From contig CAVIJJ010000010.1 of the NCBI GenBank assembly GCA_963643205.1, positions 1 to 52,394 on the forward strand: a DNA stretch of 52,394 nucleotides, in the 5' to 3' direction. The translations under genes and the position numbers were made by a program. The notes beneath the pieces were generated by a model. The model was not told the DNA's origin. It ran no database searches and saw only the letters and a list, made by a program, of their open reading frames with translations. This DNA is from Phil1 sp963643205 (GTDB taxonomy: Bacteria > Bacillota > Clostridia > Christensenellales > CAG-138). Below, piece by piece: positions 1 to 8,426 of the stretch (its first letter is position 1; every line of letters starts with the position of its first letter).

Positions 1-1610
1 ATTTGCACATTGGAAAAGTCGATTTTTTCCTCCTGAACGGGGGCGGCAGGAGCAGCCTCGGCGGGTGCATCTTCACTCTTCTTCGCCTTCTTTTCGGAGT
101 CCAAGGGTTTCATTGTCGGGAAAAGCAGCACGTCGCGTATGCTGGTTTCGCCGGTCAGGAGCATTACAAGGCGGTCTATGCCAATGCCTATGCCGCCCGT
201 GGGAGGCATGCCGTATTCAAGCGCCTGGCAGAAGTCCTCGTCTATCATCATGGCCTCGTCGTCGCCCTTGGCGCGCTCCATGGCCTGCTGCACAAAGCGG
301 CCGCGCTGGTCTATGGGGTCGTTCAGCTCGCTGAAGGCGTTGGCGTATTCATGGCCGGCTATAAACAGCTCAAAGCGGTCGGTAAGAGCCTTGTTGTTCT
401 TCTTGCGCTTTGAAAGCGGGGAATTTTCAACAGGGTAGTCTATTACGAACGTGGGCTGAATGAGCTTGTCCTCAACAAACTCGTCAAACGCCAGCGCAAG
501 GAGTTTGCCCTTGGTAGCGGTCTTGTCGTCAAAGGGCAGCTTTATGCTCTTTGCAAGCTCACGCGCCTGCTCGTCGGTTTCGCAGCCCAAAAAGTCCGCG
601 TTGGCGTATTGCTTTACGGCGTCGTTCATGGTAAGCCTTGCGAACGGCGGCGTAAGGTCTATTTCGTAATCGCCGTATTTAATCTTTGTGGTGCCGTTTA
701 CAAGCGTGCAGCAGCGGGAGAAAAGGTCCTCGCACAGCTCCATCATGCCGTTGTAATCGGTGTACGCCTGGTATATTTCAATTGTGGTAAACTCCGGGTT
801 ATGCGTGGCGTCCATACCCTCATTGCGGAAAAGACGGCCTATTTCGTAAACTCTTTCAAGCCCGCCCACTATGCAGCGCTTAAGATGCAGCTCCGTCGCT
901 ATGCGAAGGTACATATCTATGTCAAGCGTGTTGTGGTGCGTTATGAACGGCCTTGCGCTCGCGCCGGAGGCGGCGGAGTTGAGAACAGGGGTTTCAACCT
1001 CTATAAAGTCAAGCTCGTTAAGACGGCGGCGAATCTCGGCCTCTATCTTAGCGCGCTTTATAAACGTGTTCCTTACATCGGGATTCATTATAAGGTCAAC
1101 ACTGCGCTGGCGATACCTAAGCTCCTGATCCTTAAGGCCGTGGAACTTTTCGGGCAGCGGACGCAGGGACTTTGAAAGCAGCGTTACGCTTGTGGCATGA
1201 ATGGATACCTCGCCCGTGCGGGTTTTGAACACGGTACCGGTAACGCCTATTATGTCGCCAATGTCCATGGTCTTAAAGTCGGCATAGGATTCCTCGCCAA
1301 CCTCATCGCGCTTCACGTATACCTGAATATCGCCCTTATAGTCCAGAATATGGGTAAACGATGCCTTGCCCATTATGCGTTTGGACATCATCCTGCCCGC
1401 AATGGTTACGGTTTTGCCCTCGTAGGCCTCGTAGTTTCCCGTAATCTCGGTGCTGTAAGTGTCGCGGTCAAACCTTACTATTTCAAAGGGATCCATGCCG
1501 CGCTCCTGCAGCGCCTTAAGCTTATCACGCCTTATCTGAAGCAGCTCGTTGATTTCTTCCGCCGTCTGTTCGCGCTCCTGAGCCGGAACGATAGTGTTGT
1601 TTTCTTCCAT
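1..1610 (-). CDS. lysS: Lysyl-tRNA synthetase, class II (3' end outside window), with C-terminal extension
   Basis: Charges tRNA-Lys with lysine in the cytoplasm. The reading frame is open from the ATG at 1610 to the left edge (536 complete codons). An N-terminal OB-fold anticodon-binding part is followed by the class II core, with a typical motif 2 region (LFRNEGMDATHNPEF) and a GGIGIGIDRL motif 3 near residue 480. The core normally ends near the LFPTMKP sequence, reached at residue 501. Here the frame continues for at least 35 more residues: a Lys/Ala/Pro-rich linker, then IDFSNVQ. That resembles the lead-in to an EMAP/Trbp-type tRNA-binding domain, but the domain itself lies outside the window. 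An AGGAG site precedes the start. greA lies 31 bases upstream, so both probably share the greA promoter. Confidence 0.93.
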   Translation of the reverse strand, partial: MEENNTIVPAQEREQTAEEINELLQIRRDKLKALQERGMDPFEIVRFDRDTYSTEITGNYEAYEGKTVTIAGRMMSKRIMGKASFTHILDYKGDIQVYVKRDEVGEESYADFKTMDIGDIIGVTGTVFKTRTGEVSIHATSVTLLSKSLRPLPEKFHGLKDQELRYRQRSVDLIMNPDVRNTFIKRAKIEAEIRRRLNELDFIEVETPVLNSAASGASARPFITHHNTLDIDMYLRIATELHLKRCIVGGLERVYEIGRLFRNEGMDATHNPEFTTIEIYQAYTDYNGMMELCEDLFSRCCTLVNGTTKIKYGDYEIDLTPPFARLTMNDAVKQYANADFLGCETDEQARELAKSIKLPFDDKTATKGKLLALAFDEFVEDKLIQPTFVIDYPVENSPLSKRKKNNKALTDRFELFIAGHEYANAFSELNDPIDQRGRFVQQAMERAKGDDEAMMIDEDFCQALEYGMPPTGGIGIGIDRLVMLLTGETSIRDVLLFPTMKPLDSEKKAKKSEDAPAEAAPAAPVQEEKIDFSNVQ

Positions 1611-1641
1611 TTTGCTCCTGTCTCCTGCGATTAGGCTTATT

Positions 1642-2115
1642 TTACTTGCCTATTGAAATAATCTCAAATTCGCTCGGTCCGTCCGGCGTCTGAATTTCCA
1701 CCAGCTCGCCAACCTTGTGGCCAAGCAGGGTTTTGCCGACGGGGGACTCGTTTGAAATGCGGCTTTCGTAGGGGTTCGCCTCCGCGCTGCCGACTATCTG
1801 GAAGGTCTTTTCCATGCCGCCCGCGCTGAGCATTTTTACGGTAACGTTGGAGCCAACGTCCACAACGTTGGTATTAAGCGTGTCCTCATCTATGAGCACC
1901 ACGTTCTTGAGCATAGCCTCAATTTCGAGTATTTCGTATTCAATACGGCCCTGCTCTATTTTGGCCGCGTCGTATTCGGCGTTTTCACTCAGGTCGCCGA
2001 AGGCCCTCGCCGTTTTTATCTGCTCCGCAATCTCGGTACGCGCTGTTGTTTTAAGGTATTCCAACCTTTTCTCATACTTTTCAACGCCTTCGGCGGTAAG
2101 CCTTACTTCAGCCAT
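1642..2115 (-). CDS. greA: Transcription elongation factor GreA
   Basis: Rescues backtracked RNA polymerase by stimulating transcript cleavage in its secondary channel. The 157 residues match the usual GreA length. The N-terminal coiled coil carries the family signature ARAFGDLSENAEYDAAK near residues 36-52, including the acidic DLSEN tip. A C-terminal FKBP-like domain contains the SPVGKTLLGHKVGE segment. The start has a GGAGGAG site 6 bases upstream. It is the first gene of a greA-lysS unit driven by a consensus promoter about 100 bases upstream. Confidence 0.97.
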   Translation of the reverse strand: MAEVRLTAEGVEKYEKRLEYLKTTARTEIAEQIKTARAFGDLSENAEYDAAKIEQGRIEYEILEIEAMLKNVVLIDEDTLNTNVVDVGSNVTVKMLSAGGMEKTFQIVGSAEANPYESRISNESPVGKTLLGHKVGELVEIQTPDGPSEFEIISIGK

Positions 2116-2211
2116 TTTCTTCTCCTCCGCTAAGCCGCTTTTCGCGGCATTATTTTTCAGTTTTTTTATGGGCGCACGGCAATAAGGGCGCTATGCTCCC
2201 ACTTTTATGTA

Positions 2212-2240
2212 ATTATATTTGCGCTAAATAAACTTGTCAA
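2212..2240 (-). promoter_or_regulatory. Sigma-A promoter for greA-lysS
   Basis: Reading on the minus strand, TTGACA (2240-2235), a 17-base spacer and TATAAT (2217-2212) form a perfect consensus promoter. The inferred start near 2205 gives a 5' leader of about 90 bases. A small GCCGC/GCGGC hairpin with a GAAAA loop sits just before the Shine-Dalgarno site. No terminator is evident between ctpA and this promoter. Confidence 0.85.
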
Positions 2241-2256
2241 GGCGCGCGGGGAATTA

Positions 2257-3480
2257 TTACTCCTCTCCCGCCTGCTCGCGCACGTAATCAAGCGCCGCCC
2301 AAAGCTGAGCGTCCTGCTCCTGGTCAAGCTCGTCTATCGCCGTGCCCTTCATTTCCTCGGGCAGGTCAACCTCTATGTCCGGCACAACGCCCACCCCGTC
2401 TATGCTCGCTCCGCCGGGGGTGTAGTACGCGCTTACGGTCATTTTAAGCCAGGCGCCGTTTGACGTAATCTGCCTTGTGTTCTGCACCACGCCCTTGCCG
2501 TATGTGGTCATGCCTACCACCACGCCCGCGCCGTTATCCTGCACGGCGCTTGCGAGTATCTCGCTTGCGGAGGCTGAGTTTTCGTTTACTATTATGGCTA
2601 TCGGCACGCTTACGCCCTTTTTGTTGGATGTGTAAACCTCCTCGCCGCCGTCGCCGTCCTTAACGGTAACTATCGTGCATTCCCCAAGCAGCGTGTCCGC
2701 TATGCTCACAACGTCCTTAAGAAGTCCGCCGGGGTTGTTTCTAAGGTCTATAACAAGGCTTGTCATGTTTCTGTCCGTCAGGTCCTTTACGGCCTCGCGG
2801 AACTCCTCCGCGCAGTTTCCGGTAAACATGCTTATGCGAATATAGCCCGTATGATGATTGTAAAGAAAATGCTCAACGTGCTTTACGTTCACGCGCGCCG
2901 GAGTAACCTCAACGGTAAAGTCCTCCTCGCCCTCGCGGTGAATTGTAAGCTTAACGCTCTTTGTGCCGTCGTTAACCACAAGCGTGCTTATTTCCTCAAG
3001 CTCCATTTCGGAGGTATTCTGCCCGTCAACCGCCGTTATAATATCCCCCGCCTGAAGGCCCGCCTCGCTTGCCGGCGTATCCTCATAAACATCCAAAATT
3101 TCCGCGCCGCTCTCCGTGGGCTGGCCTATCAAAACGCCTATGCCGTCGTATGAGCCGCTTATGCTCGTTAAGTATTCCTGATATTCCTCATCGGTATAAT
3201 ACTGGGCATAGGGATCGTTTATGCTCGATACCATTCCCTTTGCCGCCGCGGTTATAAGTTCTTCCCTTGACGGGGAGTCATAAAAGCTGTCGCTCTCTAT
3301 GTCGTCTATAATCTCGTCAAGCGCCATTATGTCCGTAAGCTCTGAATACTCTTCGGTTGAAAGAGTAACCACGTCCTTTCGGTTTTGATTATATAGCTGC
3401 ATGGTAACGCCCGCGGATATGAGCGCCGCGATTATAACGGCCGCCACAAAATAAAGCGCGGTTCTAAGCTTTGGCTTCAT
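2257..3480 (-). CDS. S41 family carboxyl-terminal processing protease (CtpA/CtpB type)
   Basis: Predicted membrane-anchored serine protease acting outside the membrane. The 407 residues hold one N-terminal membrane segment (about 8-30), a PDZ domain (about 110-195, with GIGVLIG and AGLQAGDII) and the S41 catalytic domain. The dyad is visible as S304 in NSASASE and K329 in YGKGVVQ, 25 residues apart as in characterised CtpB enzymes. The frame stays open 21 codons further upstream, but the ATG at 3480 is chosen because AAAGGAGG sits directly before it and the hydrophobic anchor then begins properly. In spore formers such proteases signal during sporulation; elsewhere they process envelope proteins. 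The window does not say which applies. Confidence 0.92.
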   Translation of the reverse strand: MKPKLRTALYFVAAVIIAALISAGVTMQLYNQNRKDVVTLSTEEYSELTDIMALDEIIDDIESDSFYDSPSREELITAAAKGMVSSINDPYAQYYTDEEYQEYLTSISGSYDGIGVLIGQPTESGAEILDVYEDTPASEAGLQAGDIITAVDGQNTSEMELEEISTLVVNDGTKSVKLTIHREGEEDFTVEVTPARVNVKHVEHFLYNHHTGYIRISMFTGNCAEEFREAVKDLTDRNMTSLVIDLRNNPGGLLKDVVSIADTLLGECTIVTVKDGDGGEEVYTSNKKGVSVPIAIIVNENSASASEILASAVQDNGAGVVVGMTTYGKGVVQNTRQITSNGAWLKMTVSAYYTPGGASIDGVGVVPDIEVDLPEEMKGTAIDELDQEQDAQLWAALDYVREQAGEE

Positions 3481-3514
3481 GCGTTGCCTCCTTTGAAAGC
3501 AAAGTATTACGCAC

Positions 3515-3543
3515 ATTCTACCAAAATTAGCAGTGTGCGTCAA
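3515..3543 (-). promoter_or_regulatory. Promoter for the S41 protease gene
   Basis: Minus strand TTGACG (3543-3538), 17-base spacer, TAGAAT (3520-3515): 5/6 matches at each box. The start codon lies about 35 bases downstream of the -10 box. It is divergent from the glpK promoter, with non-overlapping elements. Confidence 0.75.
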
Positions 3544-3581
3544 ATTAACGAAATGTGTGCGCCATTATGCCGCGCTATGCT

Positions 3582-3609
3582 TTTACCTTTCGCGCGTTTC
3601 TGATATAAT
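3582..3609 (+). promoter_or_regulatory. Promoter for the glycerol kinase operon
   Basis: TTTACC (3582-3587), 16-base spacer and a perfect TATAAT (3604-3609), about 33 bases before the glpK start. An AAGGAGG site follows at about 3628. I could not find a convincing catabolite (cre) or GlpP-type antiterminator element in the short leader. Confidence 0.65.
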
Positions 3610-3642
3610 AAAGTGTTAATAAAGGCCAAGGAGGGCATTGCC

Positions 3643-5145
3643 ATGGCAGAATACATTATGGCACTTGACGCTGGAACAACGTCCAACCGATGCATATTGT
3701 TTGACCGCTCGGCACGAATATGTGCCGTAGCTCAGCGGGAGTTTACTCAGCACTACCCAAAGCCGGGCTACGTTGAGCACGACGCGAACGAAATATGGGC
3801 TACGCAGCTTGGCGTTGCGGTGGAAGCCATGCAGATGCTGGGCATAGGGGCCGAGGACATTGCCGCGATAGGCATTACGAATCAGCGCGAAACAACCGTT
3901 GTTTGGGACAAGGCCACGGGCGAGCCCATATACAACGCGATTGTTTGGCAATGCCGCCGCACCAGCAAATTCTGCGACGAGCTGAAGGAGCGCGGCCTTT
4001 CCGATAAAATTCGGCAGAAAACCGGCCTTGTTATAGACGCTTACTTTTCGGCAACAAAGCTTAAATGGATACTTGATAACGTTCCCGGCGCGCGGGAAAG
4101 GGCGAAGAAAGGCGAGCTCTGCTTCGGCACGGTTGATACCTGGCTTATGTGGAAGCTGAGCGGCGGCAAAATATTCGCCACCGATTACTCAAATGCCTCC
4201 CGCACAATGCTTTTTAATATAAACACGCTTAAGTGGGACGAGGATATATTGAAAGAGCTTGATATTCCCGCCTGCGTACTGCCCGAGGTTAAGCCCTCAA
4301 GCGGCATTTTCGGCCATGCCGACGCGCGCTTCCTTGGCGGCGAAATACCGATAGCGGGCGTTGCGGGGGATCAGCAGTCCGCCCTGTTCGGGCAAACCTG
4401 CTTCAGCGCGGGCGAAGCAAAGAACACATACGGCACAGGCTGCTTTTTGCTTATGAATACGGGTGAAAAGCCGGTATTCTCAAAGAACGGGCTTGTTACG
4501 ACAATCGCCTGGGGCATTAACGGCCGCGTTAATTACGCGCTGGAGGGCAGCATATTCGTTGCCGGCGCCGCCATACAATGGCTTAGGGATGAGATGAAGC
4601 TTATTGAGAGCGCGGCGGATTCGGAATACATGGCGCGAAAGGTAAAGGACACAAACGGCTGCTACGTTGTGCCGGCGTTCACGGGGCTTGGTGCGCCGCA
4701 TTGGGACCAGTACGCGCGCGGGGCAATAGTAGGTTTAAGCCGCGGCTGCAACAAATATCACATAATAAGGGCCACGCTGGACAGCATTTGCTACCAGGTG
4801 AATGACGTGCTGAACGCCATGCAGGCGGATTCGCTTATACCGCTGAACGTGCTCAGGGTAGACGGCGGAGCGAGCGCGAACAACTACCTTATGCAAACGC
4901 AGGCGGACATTATAAACGCCCCTACCGTACGGCCGAAATGCGTTGAAACAACGGCCATGGGCGCGGCGTTCCTTGCGGGGCTTGCCGTGAAATACTGGGC
5001 GGATATGAACGAGATAAAGCAAAGCCGCGAGGAGGAGCGGGAATTTTATCCCGCGATAAGCGATGATGAGCGCAGGGCAAGAATACTGGGCTGGAACCGC
5101 GCGGTAAAGCGCGCCTACGGCTGGGCAAAAGAGGACGAGGAATAA
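3643..5145 (+). CDS. glpK: Glycerol kinase
   Basis: Phosphorylates glycerol to sn-glycerol 3-phosphate with ATP in the cytoplasm. The 500 residues match the FGGY family's usual length for GlpK. Visible motifs are the phosphate-binding DAGTTSNR (9-16), ITNQRET near residue 82, the adenosine-side VAGDQQSALFG near 243 and DGGASANNYLM near 407. An in-frame GTG 30 bases upstream is rejected, because AAGGAGG lies between it and the ATG at 3643. The stop codon shares its last base with the start of the next gene (TAATG), so the kinase and dehydrogenase are translationally coupled. No glycerol facilitator gene is next to it. Confidence 0.97.
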   Translation: MAEYIMALDAGTTSNRCILFDRSARICAVAQREFTQHYPKPGYVEHDANEIWATQLGVAVEAMQMLGIGAEDIAAIGITNQRETTVVWDKATGEPIYNAIVWQCRRTSKFCDELKERGLSDKIRQKTGLVIDAYFSATKLKWILDNVPGARERAKKGELCFGTVDTWLMWKLSGGKIFATDYSNASRTMLFNINTLKWDEDILKELDIPACVLPEVKPSSGIFGHADARFLGGEIPIAGVAGDQQSALFGQTCFSAGEAKNTYGTGCFLLMNTGEKPVFSKNGLVTTIAWGINGRVNYALEGSIFVAGAAIQWLRDEMKLIESAADSEYMARKVKDTNGCYVVPAFTGLGAPHWDQYARGAIVGLSRGCNKYHIIRATLDSICYQVNDVLNAMQADSLIPLNVLRVDGGASANNYLMQTQADIINAPTVRPKCVETTAMGAAFLAGLAVKYWADMNEIKQSREEEREFYPAISDDERRARILGWNRAVKRAYGWAKEDEE

Positions 5146-6608
5146 TGAAGGAATACGACGTTGTAATAATAGGCGCGGGCGTTACGGGCTGCGCCGCGGC
5201 AAGGTATTTAAGCCGCTTTAACGCGCGCACGGCCGTTATAGAGCGCGCGGAGGATGTTTGCGCGTTCGGCGCAAGCAAGGCGAACAGCGCAATAGTGCAC
5301 GCCGGGTTTGATGCAAAAAACGGCAGTCTTATGGCAAAGCTTAATGTTGAGGGCAGCCGCGTGATGGAAAAGCTTTCAAGGGAGCTTGACTTTAGCTATA
5401 TAAACAACGGCAGCCTTGTGGTCTGCATGGAGGAGAGCGACTACCCGAAGCTTGAGGAGCTTTATCAGAACGGGTTAAAGAACGGCGTTGAGGGGCTGGA
5501 GATAGTTCGCGGGGCAAGGCTTAAGGAGATAGAGCCCGCCGTAAGGAGCGACGCGTACGCCGCGCTTTGGGCGCCCACTGGGGCTATTGTCTGCCCGTTC
5601 GGCCTTACGATAGCGCTTGCGGAAAACGCCGCCGTGAACGGCACGGAGTTTATATTCAACACAACCGTAACAGCTTTAAGATATGAAGACAACGCCTGGA
5701 GCGTGCAGACGAACGCGGGACTTATACGCGCCAAGGCCGTTATAAACGCGGCGGGAACATATGCGGACGTGCTGCACAATATGGTAAGCACCAAAAAAAT
5801 TCACATAACGCCGAGAAAGGGCGAATATATGCTGCTTGACAGGAGCGTTGGCGGCTTTGTCAAGCGCACGGTATTCCAGCTGCCCACAAAGCTTGGCAAG
5901 GGCGTGCTCGTAAGCCCCACCGTGCACGGAAACATAATAGTGGGCCCGACAGCCGATGATATACTTGACCGCGACGGAGTTAACACAACCGAGGCGGGGC
6001 TTAACGCCGTTAGGGTAAAATCCGGCCTTGCGGTGGAGGGTTTGCCGCTTAAGCAGGTTATAACAAGCTTTGCCGGCCTTCGCGCGCACGAGGACGGGCA
6101 TGAATTTATAATAGGAAAAGCGGAGGGCGCAACAAACTTCTTTGATTGCGCGGGCATTGAGTCCCCCGGCCTTTCAAGCGCGCCCGCCGTGGGCAGAATG
6201 ATTTCCGAAATTGTGGCCGAGGAGCTTAAGCTCAGCGAAAAAGAAAACTTCATTTCCACCCGAAAGGGCATAGTCGACCCGAAGAAGCTGAGCCGGGACG
6301 AGCGCAACGAGCTTATTAAAAAGAACAGCGCTTATGGCCAAATAGTATGCCGCTGCGAAAGCATAACCGAGGGCGAGATTGTGGATGCCATACATCGCCC
6401 CGTGGGAGCGAAAAGTCTGGACGGCGTGAAGCGGCGCGTACGCGCGGGCATGGGCCGCTGCCAAGGCGGCTTCTGCAGCCCGAGGGTTATGGAAATACTG
6501 GCGCGAGAGCTTAAAATAAGCCTTGCGGACGTTACTAAAAGCGGCGGAGAATCCCGCGTTATAACGGGCCTTTCAAAGCAGGAGGCAGGCAAATATGAAA
6601 CAATATGA
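5145..6608 (+). CDS. glpA: FAD-dependent glycerol-3-phosphate dehydrogenase with C-terminal [2Fe-2S] BFD-like domain
   Basis: Oxidises glycerol 3-phosphate to dihydroxyacetone phosphate. The N-terminal DAO fold carries the FAD dinucleotide motif GAGVTG (10-15). The C-terminal part, about residues 398-465, is a BFD-like domain with CRC near 402-404 and CQGGFC near 438-443, giving four cysteines for a [2Fe-2S] cluster. At 487 residues this is the short Clostridia form rather than the longer enterobacterial GlpA. It follows glpK with a one-base overlap and overlaps the next gene by 14 bases. With the next two genes it probably forms one complex passing electrons to an unidentified acceptor. Related short enzymes are sometimes annotated as L-2-hydroxyglutarate oxidase-like, but the glpK neighbour favours the glycerol role. 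Confidence 0.9.
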   Translation: MKEYDVVIIGAGVTGCAAARYLSRFNARTAVIERAEDVCAFGASKANSAIVHAGFDAKNGSLMAKLNVEGSRVMEKLSRELDFSYINNGSLVVCMEESDYPKLEELYQNGLKNGVEGLEIVRGARLKEIEPAVRSDAYAALWAPTGAIVCPFGLTIALAENAAVNGTEFIFNTTVTALRYEDNAWSVQTNAGLIRAKAVINAAGTYADVLHNMVSTKKIHITPRKGEYMLLDRSVGGFVKRTVFQLPTKLGKGVLVSPTVHGNIIVGPTADDILDRDGVNTTEAGLNAVRVKSGLAVEGLPLKQVITSFAGLRAHEDGHEFIIGKAEGATNFFDCAGIESPGLSSAPAVGRMISEIVAEELKLSEKENFISTRKGIVDPKKLSRDERNELIKKNSAYGQIVCRCESITEGEIVDAIHRPVGAKSLDGVKRRVRAGMGRCQGGFCSPRVMEILARELKISLADVTKSGGESRVITGLSKQEAGKYETI

Positions 6609-7863
6609 TATAGCCATTGTGGGCGCGGGTCCCGCCGGGCTTGCGGCGGCCGCCGCGGCTTACGACGCGGGAGCGAAAAGCATAGTTTTAATAGAAAGGG
6701 AAGCGGCGCCGGGCGGCATACTGAACCAGTGCATACACGCCGGCTTTGGCCTGCACACTTTTAACGAGGAGCTTACCGGCCCCGAATACGCGGCGCGCTT
6801 TATCGCCAGGGTAAACGAGCGAGGCATAGACATGCTGCTTTCAACAATGGTGCTTTCTATAGCGGCCGACAAAACCATAACCGCCATGAACCGCACGGAC
6901 GGCGTGTTCACCATAAAGCCCAAGGCGATAGTGCTCTGCATGGGCTGCCGCGAAAGGAGCCGCGGCGCGCTGAACATACCGGGCTTCCGTCCCGCGGGAA
7001 TTTATTCCGCAGGCACGGCGCAGAAGCTTGTGAACATAATGGGCTATATGCCCGGGCGCGAGGTTGTGATACTCGGCAGCGGCGACATTGGCCTTATAAT
7101 GGCCCGAAGGATGACGCTTGAGGGCGCGCGGGTTAAGGTTGTGGCGGAGCTTATGCCCTATTCCGGCGGCCTTAAAAGAAATATTGTCCAGTGCCTTGAC
7201 GATTTCGGTATTCCCCTTAAGCTGAGCCACACGGTTGTTGATATTCGCGGCCGGGAAAGGGTTGAGGGCGTTACGATAGCCGAGGTAGGCGCCGACCTTA
7301 AGCCTATCGCGGGTACGGAGGAATACTATCCTTGCGATACGCTCCTTCTTTCCTGCGGGCTTATACCCGAAAACGAGCTTTCTCGCGGCATGGGCGTTGG
7401 CATGCACCCGGTAACGGGCGGGCCGATTGTAAACGAATCCCTTGAAACGAATATCGAAGGCGTGTTCAGCGCGGGCAATGCTCTGCATGTTCACGACCTT
7501 GTGGACTACGTAAGCGAGGAGGCCGCCGCGGCCGGGCGAAACGCCGCAAAATACGCCCTGGGTGAAAGCAAGGAATCATATTCCGCCGCAAGGGTAAAAA
7601 TAGAACTCTCCGGCGGCATACGCTATGCCGTTCCTTCCGTTATAGATCCCGCCAAGGTTGAGGAAAATCTTACCGTGCGCATGCGCGTGGGGCAAATTAT
7701 GAAAAACAAACGACTTTGCGTATTCATAAACGGGAATAAAGAGCTTGCCCGTCCCCGCCAGATAATGGCTCCGGGCGAGATGGAGCAGGTTATAATAAAG
7801 CGAGAAATGCTGGATAAATATGCATCAATCGAGAGCATACTCATCTGCACGGAGGATATGTAA
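6595..7863 (+). CDS. NAD(P)/FAD-dependent oxidoreductase, partner of the glycerol-3-phosphate dehydrogenase
   Basis: A pyridine-nucleotide-disulfide-oxidoreductase-fold flavoprotein of 422 residues. It has an FAD motif GAGPAG (10-15), a second nucleotide-binding motif GSGDIG near residue 161, and a late FAD contact region around GVFSAGNALHVHDLVD. A conserved CMGCRERSRG segment lies near residue 115. It has no CxxC redox pair of the thioredoxin reductase kind. In Bacillota this protein regularly sits between a GlpA-like protein and a DUF1667 protein, and probably moves electrons from glycerol 3-phosphate towards NAD+ or another carrier. That role is inferred from context. The gene overlaps the dehydrogenase by 14 bases and its stop abuts the next start. 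Confidence 0.88.
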   Translation: MKQYDIAIVGAGPAGLAAAAAAYDAGAKSIVLIEREAAPGGILNQCIHAGFGLHTFNEELTGPEYAARFIARVNERGIDMLLSTMVLSIAADKTITAMNRTDGVFTIKPKAIVLCMGCRERSRGALNIPGFRPAGIYSAGTAQKLVNIMGYMPGREVVILGSGDIGLIMARRMTLEGARVKVVAELMPYSGGLKRNIVQCLDDFGIPLKLSHTVVDIRGRERVEGVTIAEVGADLKPIAGTEEYYPCDTLLLSCGLIPENELSRGMGVGMHPVTGGPIVNESLETNIEGVFSAGNALHVHDLVDYVSEEAAAAGRNAAKYALGESKESYSAARVKIELSGGIRYAVPSVIDPAKVEENLTVRMRVGQIMKNKRLCVFINGNKELARPRQIMAPGEMEQVIIKREMLDKYASIESILICTEDM

Positions 7864-8229
7864 ATGGAAACGAAAAAGCTTACGTGTATATGCTGCCCCA
7901 TGGGCTGCCAGATAGAGGCGGACGTAGAAGAAAAACAGGTGCTCGCCGTTCGCGGAAATTCCTGTCCCCGCGGAAAAAAGTACGCTGAATCGGAGCTTTC
8001 TGCCCCCGTGCGTACCATCACCAGCACCGTAAGGCTCTTTGGCAGCGCAACCGGCGCGCCCGTTGTTCCCGTGCGCTCCGCCGCTCCCGTACCCAAGGAC
8101 AAAATGTTTGACTGTATGAGGGAGCTTAGCCGCGTGAGCGTGCCCGCCCCCGTATATATAGGCGATATCGTGCTTAAAAATGCAGCCGGCACAGGCGTTG
8201 ACATAATAGCCGTAAGGGATATGAAGTAA
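7864..8229 (+). CDS. DUF1667 domain protein (small cysteine-rich redox partner)
   Basis: A 121-residue protein with an N-terminal cysteine cluster, C8, C10, C11 and C15 (CICCPMGC), plus C34 in SCPRG. This recalls the iron-sulfur lead-in of molybdopterin oxidoreductases but without the rest of that enzyme. It starts immediately after the stop of the flavoprotein gene and ends the glycerol operon. It is presumed to be a small electron-transfer subunit of the dehydrogenase complex. No biochemical function is established for the family as far as I know. Confidence 0.88.
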   Translation: METKKLTCICCPMGCQIEADVEEKQVLAVRGNSCPRGKKYAESELSAPVRTITSTVRLFGSATGAPVVPVRSAAPVPKDKMFDCMRELSRVSVPAPVYIGDIVLKNAAGTGVDIIAVRDMK

Positions 8230-8241
8230 GTAAATTATTAT

Positions 8242-8275
8242 CTTGCGAAGCGGTGAACATTGCCCGCTTCGCAAG
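8242..8275 (+). terminator. Terminator-like hairpin after the glycerol operon
   Basis: A perfect 12-bp stem (CTTGCGAAGCGG / CCGCTTCGCAAG) with a 10-base loop lies 12 bases after the DUF1667 stop. Only a weak T-rich stretch (GTGTTT) follows, so termination may be partial. Confidence 0.65.
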
Positions 8276-8319
8276 GTGTTTCGCGCATAATATATTATTT
8301 TCAACCTCGCACTTAATAA

Positions 8320-8347
8320 TTGACAATTCCAAAATATTTGTTATCAT
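8320..8347 (+). promoter_or_regulatory. Promoter for the peptide ABC transporter operon
   Basis: TTGACA (8320-8325), 16-base spacer, TATCAT (8342-8347). The inferred start near 8354 gives a leader of about 70 bases ending in AAGGAGG before the ATG at 8427. Confidence 0.8.
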
Positions 8348-8426
8348 AAAATGTAATCAATGTCCGCGCTGCTTCGTGCGCATGTAAAACGTTTCAGCTA
8401 AAAACTAAATAACAAGGAGGAGCACA

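Noticed and set aside
3..1634. Long plus-strand frames opposite the start of the window
   Set aside because: They are mirror frames of lysS, which runs off the left edge on the minus strand and has full synthetase motifs.
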